NCBI GenBank assembly: GCA_030587365.1
Contig: JAUQZE010000022.1
Span: forward strand, 131,663-195,662
Length of the DNA: 64,000 nucleotides
DNA from: Candidatus Freyarchaeota archaeon
GTDB lineage: Archaea; Asgardarchaeota; Jordiarchaeia; Jordiarchaeales; Jordiarchaeaceae
Reading direction: 5' to 3'
Shown one piece after another: positions 18,643 to 27,435 of this stretch. The translations under genes were made by a program, and so were the position numbers. The stretch's first letter is position 1. Each line of letters starts with the position of its first letter. The notes under the pieces are model-generated. The model had not been told where the DNA came from, did no database searches, and saw only the letters and a program-made list of their open reading frames with translations.

Positions 18643-19066
18643 AAAGTTTCAAACTACTTTAACTCATACCTCTCCCATTCGATTTTTCTATAACATAAAG
18701 AGACCTAATAATGAATAAGAGCAAAAATTAACAGATTTAATATTAAAATTGGCAATATAAAAAGTGATCCTAATTTTTGGAGGAATGTGGTAATTGTTTC
18801 TTTTTTCTTAAGAAAGAGTTACCAATTTTGTCCCAAAGCTATATATATAACTTATTAATATTTAAACCGTAATTATAGCAATCTTATAACTTAGCTTTAA
18901 GTTGATTAATGCTTCAATAACTGTTAACCATAACTAATAGTTCCCTAGTGCAACTAAGGCTTCCAAAAAAAAGTTTCAAAATGGAAAGCGATAGTCACTG
19001 GAAATTTACCGATTGAACATCTCACTGTAACCTTAGTGTATAAGAATATAAATCGGAGTTGTTGTT
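18643..19066 (+). other. Gene-free stretch between nuclease and small ORF
   Basis: This stretch contains the right copy of the direct repeat (18693-18730). Near 18788-18822 there is an imperfect inverted repeat (GGTAA with TTACC, TTTCTT with AAGAAA). An AT-only TATATATATAACTT box near 18840 may be the promoter of the next small gene. Confidence 0.45.
18693..18730 (+). repeat. Direct repeat, right copy
   Basis: This copy again encodes IKRPNNE and a stop in one frame, although no HNH gene precedes it. It differs from the left copy at two bases plus one inserted A. It marks the right edge of the roughly 1.0 kb segment that holds the BsaWI-like gene. Confidence 0.85.
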
Positions 19067-19504
19067 ATGGAAGACATTTGCCTCAGTAGTTTGAGGAAGC
19101 TTTTGAACGAAATAGAAAGCGGGAAGTCAATAGACGTAAACGGATGCCTTAGTGATTGTTGGGAGGAGTTGTCGCTAAGAGAAAAGGATCCCTCTATTCC
19201 CCCAGAAGTTATTGCTAGGAGCAAAGAAATTTTAGAGAAACTGACGATGATGCTGCACGAATATAAAGAGAGACCTATTAGCGAAGAGAATCTGCACGAG
19301 ATAAGGTCAAAAATATTCGAAGAGCAACCCAAACAGGAGCGTACCAGAGCAGAATTTTTGCATACTAATGAGGAGGACATCATGGATATGATTTCACTAC
19401 TGGAAAAAATTGAGCTAAAAATGAAAAAAGGGGACTCCAAGCAGGAGGAGGAGAAATTAAGCAAAGTTAAAGGCTCTCGGAAGCCGTTCTGGTGGTCATC
19501 CTAA
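19067..19504 (+). CDS. Small hypothetical protein, 145 aa
   Basis: I do not recognise this protein. It is acidic and predicted helical, with charged stretches (EKIELKMKKGDSKQEEEK) and a C-terminal KPFWWSS. It has no Cys cluster apart from two isolated cysteines and no membrane segment. The start is ATG 19067, after GGAGTTG. It lies between a restriction island and the 3' end of a TnpB gene on the opposite strand, about 50 bases from the tnpB stop. Its position suggests accessory DNA. Length and codon pattern support a real gene, but the function is unknown. Confidence 0.6.
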   Translation: MEDICLSSLRKLLNEIESGKSIDVNGCLSDCWEELSLREKDPSIPPEVIARSKEILEKLTMMLHEYKERPISEENLHEIRSKIFEEQPKQERTRAEFLHTNEEDIMDMISLLEKIELKMKKGDSKQEEEKLSKVKGSRKPFWWSS

Positions 19505-19640
19505 TTTTTAGCGCTGCTAGTTTTTTGGGGAAAGCTTCTTCATCGGGTTGTAGTCTAAGTAGTCAGGGGTAGACATATGTAGACTTGGGGCTTCAGCGCA
19601 TCATTTAGACCCCTCGCGAGTTCATCGTGGTCGCTCCGCT
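19505..19640 (-). ncRNA. Candidate omega RNA overlapping the tnpB 3' end
   Basis: IS200/IS605 TnpB nucleases use a guide RNA transcribed from the 3' end of tnpB through the element's right end. Here that would cover the last tnpB codons and the sequence to about 19505. I see short GC-rich self-complementary segments but cannot fix the boundary. This call rests on family knowledge rather than a resolved structure. Confidence 0.3.
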
Positions 19641-20814
19641 CCGCCTCAATCAAGGGCAACCCGCCCGCGAGTGTGGCGTCGAACCACTCCTTTCGCGGGG
19701 AAGCTCCTCTCATCCTTAGGTAGATGTTTATGCTGGCGTTCAGTTGTCTGTCGATTCTCAGTCCGCAGAACGGGCACTCGAAAACCCTTTCGCTTCTTAG
19801 GGCTTTGTTTAGTTCCCCGCATCTGCTGCAGTTTTTCGAGGTGTACTTGGGGCTGACTTCGGCAACCGGTGCCAGGTTTCGAACCAGGGAGAGGAGCTTT
19901 CGCCAGTGGGATTGGTTCAGCTCCCGGTTCCACCGTTTTTTGTGTTTTCTGTTCATTTGCTGTTTTTCCAGTTTTTCAAACCCGTGCTGTGCCACCGGGA
20001 AGGAAGCTATACGCTTGGCGATGTGTTGTAGGTAGTTTTTCACCCGGTTTCTGCACCTTTTTCCATATTTTCGGTAGAGCTGTTTTCCCTTCCTCCTGTT
20101 TTTGGAGTACACTTGGTTTATGGCGCGCATCTTGTTATCGTAGGTTACGTGGAGAGTGTGCAGCGGTTTTAGGTCGATTTTTATCCAGCCGTGACTGGGG
20201 GAGAAGCCGTCCACTGAGAACTTGTTTGAGTCCCAGCCAATTAACTGCTCCACTGCTGGTTGTCGCTTCTTTCGTTGTTGTTCTGAGTTGCTTGTTTCTA
20301 TGGGTAAGTGGAGCTTGGTGGGGGTTAGTATGGGTTCCCCGATTTTTCCTTTTAGGGGGAAGTATCTTTTCGATAAGTCGATGTTCACGTGTTCGTGTGG
20401 TTTTATGGTTATGCGTATTTTTTCTCCGCTGATCTTCATAAGGGTTTGTTTTACTCTCACGAAGCAGCGTTTGACAAAAGGTTTTTTCCTCTTCCGGTTT
20501 CCTTTCACGTAGTTTTTCTTCCACGAGTTGATTATGGAGAACGCGGTTTTCAGGGCGGAGTCCACCCAGTGCGCAGCGTACTCCCAACCTACTAAGTACC
20601 GGTCGCGCATCTTTTTCTTGAATGAGTAGCTGGGTATCGTGGGCAGCAGCCTTTTCTGCTTCTTCCCTCTGATGGTTTTCTCTCTCCACTGGATTTGGTT
20701 CCAGACATCGCCGATCATCTGGTTTAGAATATTCTTATAGGAGTAAAAGAATTGATCCAGTAAGAGATTGTGGGAGACGCTGTAGGTCTTAAACGTCAGA
20801 ACCAACCTCACCAA
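19555..20814 (-). mobile_element. tnpB: Standalone TnpB (IS1341-type, RNA-guided nuclease)
   Basis: A complete 419-aa TnpB of the IS200/IS605 superfamily. The split RuvC site is visible: D195 in GWDSNKFSVDG, E280 in GFEKLEKQ, and D355 in RIDRQLNASIN. The zinc ribbon is C329-x2-C332 and C347-x2-C350. No tnpA transposase lies nearby, so the element is non-autonomous for transposition or TnpB is retained as a nuclease. TnpB cuts DNA next to a target-adjacent motif using omega RNA. The gene is GC-richer than its neighbours, consistent with recent arrival. It borders the restriction island. Confidence 0.93.
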
Positions 20815-21329
20815 TATATGGCAGGATAACAGTATTTAAAGACCCAGAATTGAAAAATAACTATGAAATAACAGTATTCCCTGTGATAATGTCTATGTAT
20901 GCCTACTTAAAATAAAACAGTTACGAAGGCTAATCAGCAGTCGAGGATTTATCCACAAATTTATTATTGGTGAGCCGAGGTCTTTTTCAACACTCGTAAT
21001 TTTATTTTTGATGGTAATGTTATTCTGCTTATTATTGTCAATGTCAAGGGAGAGGAATTTATAAGTTAATTTTTGACGAGATCAGCAAAAGAGCTGTTGT
21101 CGGTTTTCGCAATTTGAGGAAAAGCCTGTTTTTGTGACTTTGCTTCTCCATTTTAAACTTGCTGGGAAAGCAGAAGCAGGGTAGAGGTGTAAACCACACA
21201 AAAAATGAAAATAAATAATTATGTAGTATAAATACATAATAGATATATTTTTATGCTAAGAAGTCTCTGATATAATTATAGAACTATAACTTGTTTATAT
21301 TCGGAGTAATAGCAAGTGAGGCGATTGTA
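20815..21329 (+). other. Gene-free stretch with promoter and operator for the first Cys-motif paralog
   Basis: About 515 bases between tnpB and the next gene. The first part may include the left end of the TnpB element. The last 110 bases hold a palindromic operator (21219-21239), an adjacent AT-rich TATA-like region and an SD (GAGGCG). A 14-base match at 21042-21055 to the start of the YyaL gene is probably fortuitous. Confidence 0.5.
21219..21239 (+). promoter_or_regulatory. Palindromic operator, copy 1
   Basis: TTATGTA, seven bases, TACATAA. It is followed directly by TAGATATATTTTTATGC, which probably contains the TATA box. The same block occurs upstream of the two paralogs at 33.8 and 34.9 kb. 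Its position overlapping the promoter suggests repression by a dimeric regulator. Confidence 0.75.
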
Positions 21330-22043
21330 GTGTCAGAAACTAAAACTAAAATTTCTGATTTTACAATGCTTGAAAAAGCTCCATATAAAATACCCCCTGC
21401 AAAGCCCATGATAGAGCTAATAGCAAAAGCGTCGGCAAAGGAACTAGAAAAAATGTACGGTCCTGTAATCGGTTACCTGTACATAAAGTATGCCTTGCGG
21501 TTTGCTAATCTAAAATTTGGAGAAACGCCCAAAGAAGCCATTAAAACCCTGGACCAGCTAGCGGAGTATCTACTCTCAATATCCGATAAACACCCCGATA
21601 CCTTCAACGCAGCCGTGTATGGTGTTTTAAAGGCTGAAAGCGAGTTACAGGGCAAACCTGGAGCAGGAATTCAGGTTGGAGCGCTAGCTTTTTCTAGAAA
21701 AGTAGAGAAAAAGCCAAACGCAAAAGAGAGAAATGTGGACATAGACCAGCTTATAACAACTTTTTATAAGATTCTTATTCAGTTAAAAGTGGCTTACTAC
21801 GAATTGGGATACAGAAAAAATGAAGATGAAAGTGTTGACATAATTTGGCCCAGCTGTCACATGAAGGATGCATGCCGATTGGCCAATGACGAAGGCGCGT
21901 TAGGACGAACAATCGGCGGTTTGCAATGTGTTTCTTGTACAGGTATATGCCAGTTTTTTAAACAACTTTCGAGCTACGATTGGGACTACAAACTCCTAGA
22001 ATTTGACAAGCCACACTGTATAGCAAGGCTTTTCATGATCTAA
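21330..22043 (+). CDS. Cys-motif paralog family protein, copy 1 (237 aa)
   Basis: This is one of three paralogs in the window, in a family I do not recognise. The shared pattern is KISDFxMxEKxPYxIPP at the N-terminus, a central helical region with GAGxxxG, and a C-terminal C-x4-C-R, a Cys about 18 residues later, then YxWDYxLLE...PHCIA. The regularly placed cysteines suggest a metal, Fe-S or thiol-sensing site. The layout faintly recalls V4R or ATC-hydrolase-like domains. The start is GTG 21330, six bases after GAGGCG, matching the paralogs' starts. A TTG at 21291 is upstream of the SD. Regulation is probably through the shared palindrome. Confidence 0.75.
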   Translation: MSETKTKISDFTMLEKAPYKIPPAKPMIELIAKASAKELEKMYGPVIGYLYIKYALRFANLKFGETPKEAIKTLDQLAEYLLSISDKHPDTFNAAVYGVLKAESELQGKPGAGIQVGALAFSRKVEKKPNAKERNVDIDQLITTFYKILIQLKVAYYELGYRKNEDESVDIIWPSCHMKDACRLANDEGALGRTIGGLQCVSCTGICQFFKQLSSYDWDYKLLEFDKPHCIARLFMI

Positions 22044-22285
22044 TCATTTATTCTCGAGAGAGACTCAGATAAATTTCCACACGGATACCAAAAACGATAT
22101 TTTACTCTAAATTTCGCTCTTTCTACTTTTTTAACCTCTGTTTCTGTTAAGGAATATCTGAGCAGAGTATATGGGAATTAACTCAGTAGTTTTTGTGTGG
22201 AGGGGATCATCCACAATATTCTTATTCGTATGCTAAAAAGTCTCTTTTAAAGCTCATGACTTTTTACTGCTGGGAGATTGTTCGT

Positions 22286-24394
22286 ATGGTTGATGTGTCA
22301 AGGGAGAGGCGTCCTAATAAGTTGATTTTTGAAAAAAGTCCGTATCTACTGCAGCATTCTTATAACCCTGTTGATTGGTATCCTTGGGGTGAAGAGGCTT
22401 TTGAGAGGGCGAAAAAGGAAGATAGACCGATTTTTCTGTCTATTGGCTACTCCACCTGTCACTGGTGCCATGTGATGGAGAGAGAATCCTTTGAGGACAC
22501 TGAGGTAGCCGAATTAATGAATGAGACCTTTGTATGCATAAAGGTTGATAGGGAGGAGAGACCGGATATAGACGACGTGTATATGGTGGTCTGTCAGGCA
22601 ATGACTGGTACTGGCGGATGGCCCCTCACCATTATTATGACACCTGATAAAAAACCGTTCTTTGCAGGTACTTATATCCCAAAGGAAAGCAGGTTTGGAC
22701 TAACCGGAATGAAGGAGCTAGTACCACGCATTAAGAAACTCTGGGAAAAGCGGAGGAATGAGCTGGAGGATTCCGCTGAGCAGGTAATTTCGTCTATCAA
22801 GGAAACTCCAGAAACTCCCGGTCAAGAACTGGGTGAAAAAATCCTCCATAGGTGTTATGATAATCTTTTCGAAATTTTTGATGAGCAGAATGGAGGCTTC
22901 GGGTATGGCCGCAAGTTTCCAGTACCTCACAATCTATCTTTTCTGCTCCGCTACTGGAGACGCACGGGTGATGAATGGGCTTTAAGGATGGTGGAAAAAA
23001 CTCTGGAAAAAATGCGGCTGGGCGGTGTTTACGACCAGGTAGGCTTGGGCTTCCACCGCTACTCCACAGATCCCAAATGGTTAGTCCCACACTTTGAAAA
23101 AATGCTTTACGATCAGGCGATGCTGGTAATAGCTTACACAGAGGCTTATCAAGCTACGGGAAAAGGGGAATATGCCCAAACAGCCAAGGAGATTCTCACC
23201 TATGTTCTGCGGGATATGACTGCTCCAGAGGGAGGATTTTATTCCGCTGAGGATGCTGACAGTGAGGGCGAGGAAGGAAAATTTTACCTGTGGACAGAGG
23301 AGGAAATAAGGAAAATACTTTCAGCAGAAGAGGCAGAAACTATCATAAAAGTTTACAGCATTCAGAGGGAAGGCAATTTTGAGGAGGAGGCAACAAGAAA
23401 AAAGACGGAAAAAAACATATTATACCTGAAAAAGGCTCTCCCCGAAATAGCCTCTGACCTCAAAACTCCATTGAGGGAGATTCAAGAAAGTTTGGAGGAG
23501 GCTAGAAGGAAACTATTTGTTGCTAGGGAGAAGCGTGTACATCCTAGTAAAGATGATAAGATTTTAACCGACTGGAACGGGTTGATGATTGCGGCACTGG
23601 CAAAGGCGGCTCAAGCCTTTGATGAATCAAAATATTTAGATGCAGCTGGAAAGGCGGCGAATTTTATACTTGCGAAGATGCGGGATTCGGAGGGATGGCT
23701 TTATCATCGTTATCGAGAGGACGAGACCGCGATACTTGGCTTCTTAGATGATTACGCCTTCTTTATCTATGGTCTCATAGAGCTTTACGAGGCGAGCTTC
23801 GAGACAAAGTACTTACTGGAAGCTGTCGCTCTAACAGAATACTTGTTGGAACACTTCTGGGATGAGAAGAATGGTGGCTTTTATTTCGCCTCGGATGACG
23901 CTGAAAATGTTCTCGTCCGAAGGAAGGAGATATACGATGGTGCTTATCCCTCAGGTAACTCCATAGCGATTTTGAACCTGCTTCGCCTCGGACGCATGAC
24001 CGCCAAACTGGAATATGAAGAAAAAGCTGCACAAATCACCCGCACATTTTCCCAAGCTGTTTCTAGAACGCCTGAGGGGTACACCCAGCTAATGGTCGCA
24101 CTGGATTTCGCAATAGGACCTTCCTACGAGGTAGTTATTGCTGGCGGCTCCCAGGCAGATGACGCAAAAACCATGTTGAAAGCTCTTAGAGAGAAATTCA
24201 TACCCAATAAGGTAGTGCTATTTCTTCCGAGTGAGGCGGAGTCACCGGAAATCACCCGCCTTGCCGAGTTTACTAAATATCAGAAAAGTATCGACGGCAA
24301 AGCCACAGCCTACGTATGCCAGAATTATAGCTGCAAATTTCCCACAACAGATATAGAAAAAATGTTAGAATCACTAAATACACAAAAAAGGTAA
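22286..24394 (+). CDS. YyaL/SSP411 (DUF255) thioredoxin-domain protein
   Basis: A 702-aa protein. Residues 1-170 form a thioredoxin-like DUF255 domain starting with NKLIFEKSPYLLQHSYNPVDWYPW and containing the CHWCHVM redox motif. The rest is an (alpha/alpha)6 barrel resembling glycoside epimerase-type folds (DWNGLMIAALAKAAQ, YDGAYPSGNSIA). The family occurs in all domains of life, has no settled reaction, and is usually cytosolic. A longer frame begins at 22193, but ATG 22286 follows GGGAG and matches the family N-terminus. It lies 240 bases after the Cys-motif paralog in the same direction. Confidence 0.9.
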   Translation: MVDVSRERRPNKLIFEKSPYLLQHSYNPVDWYPWGEEAFERAKKEDRPIFLSIGYSTCHWCHVMERESFEDTEVAELMNETFVCIKVDREERPDIDDVYMVVCQAMTGTGGWPLTIIMTPDKKPFFAGTYIPKESRFGLTGMKELVPRIKKLWEKRRNELEDSAEQVISSIKETPETPGQELGEKILHRCYDNLFEIFDEQNGGFGYGRKFPVPHNLSFLLRYWRRTGDEWALRMVEKTLEKMRLGGVYDQVGLGFHRYSTDPKWLVPHFEKMLYDQAMLVIAYTEAYQATGKGEYAQTAKEILTYVLRDMTAPEGGFYSAEDADSEGEEGKFYLWTEEEIRKILSAEEAETIIKVYSIQREGNFEEEATRKKTEKNILYLKKALPEIASDLKTPLREIQESLEEARRKLFVAREKRVHPSKDDKILTDWNGLMIAALAKAAQAFDESKYLDAAGKAANFILAKMRDSEGWLYHRYREDETAILGFLDDYAFFIYGLIELYEASFETKYLLEAVALTEYLLEHFWDEKNGGFYFASDDAENVLVRRKEIYDGAYPSGNSIAILNLLRLGRMTAKLEYEEKAAQITRTFSQAVSRTPEGYTQLMVALDFAIGPSYEVVIAGGSQADDAKTMLKALREKFIPNKVVLFLPSEAESPEITRLAEFTKYQKSIDGKATAYVCQNYSCKFPTTDIEKMLESLNTQKR

Positions 24395-24497
24395 AAAATT
24401 ATGTAGGAAAGCTATAATCGCACCACAGCAATTCATAGTCATTTCTGAATAAGAATTTGAAGCCACTATTGGCACGCTGTTAAATGTAAAAGTGTTT

Positions 24498-25346
24498 CTA
24501 TCGTTTTCCATACTTGGGGCTTCTCTTCTCAAAGAAGGCTGCCAGGGCTTCAAAAATATCTTTCGTGCTCATGCACACAGCTTGGTTGCGGTTTTCAAGA
24601 TATATTGCCGCCTCAATACTTGGGGCGTCTATGTTCTGGTTTATCGCTTCCTTGGTTAAGCGTAGTCCGAGGGGACTCTTTTTGAGCATCTCCCTAGCCA
24701 AGTCCAAAGCGGCTTCGAGCAACTGGTTGTCGGGAACTACTCTGGAAACAAACCCTATTCTTTCCGCTTCCCGCGCATCCACGAATCTTCCAGTGTATAG
24801 TATTTCTGCTGCTCGGGATAATCCGATTAGCCTAGGTAGAAAGTAGCTGCTGCCCACATCTGTTCCCGACATGCCGATGTTGATGAAGGCGTTGTTGAAT
24901 CTTGCGCTTTCACTGGCTATCCTAATGTCAGAAGCCATGGCTAGAGCAAAGCCTCCACCGGTTGCGGGTCCTTTCACCGCCGCTATTACCGGTTGGTTGA
25001 TTCTTCTCAAACGTATCATGACCTCAGCGATTCTCTTTTGACCGTACATTTTTCTTTTCGCATCATCCTCCACTTTCAAATACTTGAGGTTTGAATATTT
25101 TTCCGGAAGCTTGTCCACAGATTCGAAGAGAGAGCTTTCCTTGAGATCCGTCCCTGAACAGAATGCGCGACCTTCTCCTGTGAGTATTAATACTCGGCAG
25201 TCCAGATTCCACTCCAGTTCACTAAATACTTCGTGGAGTTCTTCTATCATTTCGAAATTCAGTGCGTTAAGCCTTTCCGGGCGATTCAGGGTTAAGATGC
25301 CTATTCCTTCTTCCAATTCTTGATATTTTATAGTCTTGTACTTCAT
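24498..25346 (-). CDS. Crotonase (enoyl-CoA hydratase/isomerase) family protein, copy 1
   Basis: A 282-aa crotonase-fold protein acting on an acyl-CoA. The oxyanion-hole segments (RAFCSGTDL and VKGPATGGGFALAMASD) are present. The two Glu residues of true enoyl-CoA hydratases are not: the GGGCE position reads GGGFA and the QPE position reads NAF. An Asp in MSGTDVGSSYFLPR lies where dienoyl-CoA isomerase has one. The reaction is therefore more likely isomerisation, hydrolysis or a related step. ATG 25346 follows a GGGGG SD. A paralog of identical length lies at 27436-28284, with a KaiC-like gene between them, all on the same strand. Confidence 0.88.
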   Translation of the reverse strand: MKYKTIKYQELEEGIGILTLNRPERLNALNFEMIEELHEVFSELEWNLDCRVLILTGEGRAFCSGTDLKESSLFESVDKLPEKYSNLKYLKVEDDAKRKMYGQKRIAEVMIRLRRINQPVIAAVKGPATGGGFALAMASDIRIASESARFNNAFINIGMSGTDVGSSYFLPRLIGLSRAAEILYTGRFVDAREAERIGFVSRVVPDNQLLEAALDLAREMLKKSPLGLRLTKEAINQNIDAPSIEAAIYLENRNQAVCMSTKDIFEALAAFFEKRSPKYGKR

Positions 25347-25586
25347 ACAAAACCCCCTTTTTACAAGAATTAGTTTACTCTGTATTCGATTCTTTATTTA
25401 TTACTTTTTATTTTATTCAACAATTCATGAGAAAAAGACTGGCTTTAAGAAAATTAAAGGTGGAATAAAATTCTTTTTTTATAGGTTACTATATTTTTCT
25501 GAAACATGGATTCTTAGCAAACCTACAGGAAAATTGGGCAACCTGAATAAAATCTAAAAAAGCTACGTTTTTTAAAACTATTTATG

Positions 25587-27176
25587 TTAATCTTCCAAGA
25601 ATTGGATTTGGCCTTTCTCATTCAGTATGTATTGGGACTTTTTTGAATCATAATTAAAGGCTGATTTTAGTATTTGAATGCTGGTATTTATTCCTTCACG
25701 TGTGTCTTCCGCGAGAAATTTGATGAAAACATCCGACAGCTGATAGAGCTTCGCACGGAACATTTCGGAATGAGCCTGTTCGGTCAGAGTGTAGAGTGCC
25801 AAGTCTCCGCACCATTTATGGTAGCGGAAAGCTCTTCTGCAGAATTTTAGCAGTTCATCCTCAGGGACGCCGATGCTCATATCCGTTAGGCTGGAGAACA
25901 TCCAGAAAACTGACTTGTCCTTGGAAACACTGTCTCTAACCCTCGACATTAATGACAAAAGTTTATCCACATCAAAGGGGTTGGAGAGATGGTAGATATT
26001 ATTTTTCTGAGTATTGGTTTCATCCTGCTGTAGGTTAAGACAGTCAATAACGCTTACGTCGCCGTGTGAAAAGAGGTCCAAGGAGCCTTTGGTAATCTCA
26101 GCCAGCGGTTCCGATAGTTTGAAGCGGGTTAGATACTCATCTAATGCGAAACGATAAGCAATTTGGATTAGGTGGGTTTTTCTACCAAGCTGGTTTTGGA
26201 AAATGCTAAGCATGGTTTCAATAGTTCGGACGCCGTACTGGTAGGAAGCAACGGTTATTGAATTCGATAACATTCCGCCTCCTAATAATGAATCCAACTT
26301 GGGTATTCCGGTTCTAATAAATTTCGAGCCTTCTGCCTTTTCCCCTCCCTTTTCCATTTGCGTAATAGTAGAAAAAGTACTGGTGGGTACCTGTGGTTTA
26401 ATATCCATTTTTTTGTTTCTGAATATTATCTCCTCGTTCTCGTTTATATCATAAAAGACCTTTTTTGATTGGAAGGGAAAAACTCCCTTTATGACCTGAA
26501 CACTGTTCTCAAGTCCCCATGAGGTTTCTTCTGCTATAAGTTTGATGAAAACGTCCGATAATTGGTAAATCTTGGCAAAAAATTTGTCCGTATGAGCATA
26601 CTCGTTCAAGAGATATACTGCTAGATCCCCTCTCTGTTTATGGTAGCGGAACATTTTTCTGCAAAATTTTAGCAGGTCGTCCTCAGGGACGCCTACACTC
26701 ATATTTGTCAGATTGTGAAAAAGCCAATATACCCGTTTGTCTCCGGGAACACTCTCTCTAACCTGAGCCATCACTGATAGAAGATTATTCACGTTAAAAG
26801 GGTTAGAGACATAATGGACGTTACCTTTTTGTGAATCCCCCTCTTCACCTTCGGATACGCTGAAGCAATCGATAACGCTAACACTGCCAGTTGTAAGGCT
26901 TTCCATAACTTCTTTGTAATGCTTGTCGGACTGCTGGGAAACCTTCAACCGATTTACGAGTTGTTGCTGGGACAGGTGAAAGGTAACTAGGATTAGGTGA
27001 AATTTGTCATCATAATTGTTATATATTATCCTATGGACAAGCTCCCAAAATTTAACACCCGACTGGAAGGAAAGGACAATAATTGAATTTGATAAGAATC
27101 CACCACCCAATAGTGAATCCAAGATAGAAATGCCAGAATTAGTAGTTCTCAAATTGTACATACATTCACCCATCAT
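25587..27176 (-). CDS. Tandem KaiC/RadA-like protein with degenerate P-loops
   Basis: A 529-aa protein made of two similar halves (about 1-255 and 280-529). Each begins with the KaiC-type phrase GIxxLDSLLGGGxLSNSI. In normal KaiC/RadA ATPases a Walker A motif follows, but here the two positions read SFQSGVKFWE and SYQYGVRTIE, with no GK(S/T). The Walker B positions also lack the expected acid (WLFHNLTNMS, WMFSSLTDMS). ATP hydrolysis is therefore unlikely, and it may be a sensory or scaffold pseudo-ATPase. The start could be 27176, 27173 or 27161. It lies between two crotonase paralogs. Similar degenerate KaiC-like proteins exist in archaea, but I know of no assigned role. Confidence 0.72.
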   Translation of the reverse strand: MMGECMYNLRTTNSGISILDSLLGGGFLSNSIIVLSFQSGVKFWELVHRIIYNNYDDKFHLILVTFHLSQQQLVNRLKVSQQSDKHYKEVMESLTTGSVSVIDCFSVSEGEEGDSQKGNVHYVSNPFNVNNLLSVMAQVRESVPGDKRVYWLFHNLTNMSVGVPEDDLLKFCRKMFRYHKQRGDLAVYLLNEYAHTDKFFAKIYQLSDVFIKLIAEETSWGLENSVQVIKGVFPFQSKKVFYDINENEEIIFRNKKMDIKPQVPTSTFSTITQMEKGGEKAEGSKFIRTGIPKLDSLLGGGMLSNSITVASYQYGVRTIETMLSIFQNQLGRKTHLIQIAYRFALDEYLTRFKLSEPLAEITKGSLDLFSHGDVSVIDCLNLQQDETNTQKNNIYHLSNPFDVDKLLSLMSRVRDSVSKDKSVFWMFSSLTDMSIGVPEDELLKFCRRAFRYHKWCGDLALYTLTEQAHSEMFRAKLYQLSDVFIKFLAEDTREGINTSIQILKSAFNYDSKKSQYILNEKGQIQFLED

Positions 27177-27435
27177 TCCAACAATATGAAAAATAGGGAA
27201 AAACCATTATAACACAATTATATAGAGATATATATTTATTTATTTCCTTAAATAGGAAATCACCCCCCATGATTCTTTCAGGTTCTCATCTTAATGTGGG
27301 CGCTTCTGACCATGGTCTCTAATTATCCAAGTATCAACCAGAAAAATAGGAGTGAGAAAATTATCGATAAGTACTGTTAAAACTCTTAAAGTTTAAAAAT
27401 GTGAAAGAAAAAAGAATAAAATGGAAAATTTAAAT

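Noticed and set aside
19262..19290. Third partial copy of the 37-base direct repeat inside the small ORF
   Set aside because: Only about 18 of 21 bases match, with a two-base insertion, and the stretch is coding. Chance similarity is likely.
21042..21055. 14-base match to the 5' end of the YyaL gene, possible gene remnant
   Set aside because: Similarity ends after one further short match, and the translation hits a stop at once. It is too short to support a duplicate.
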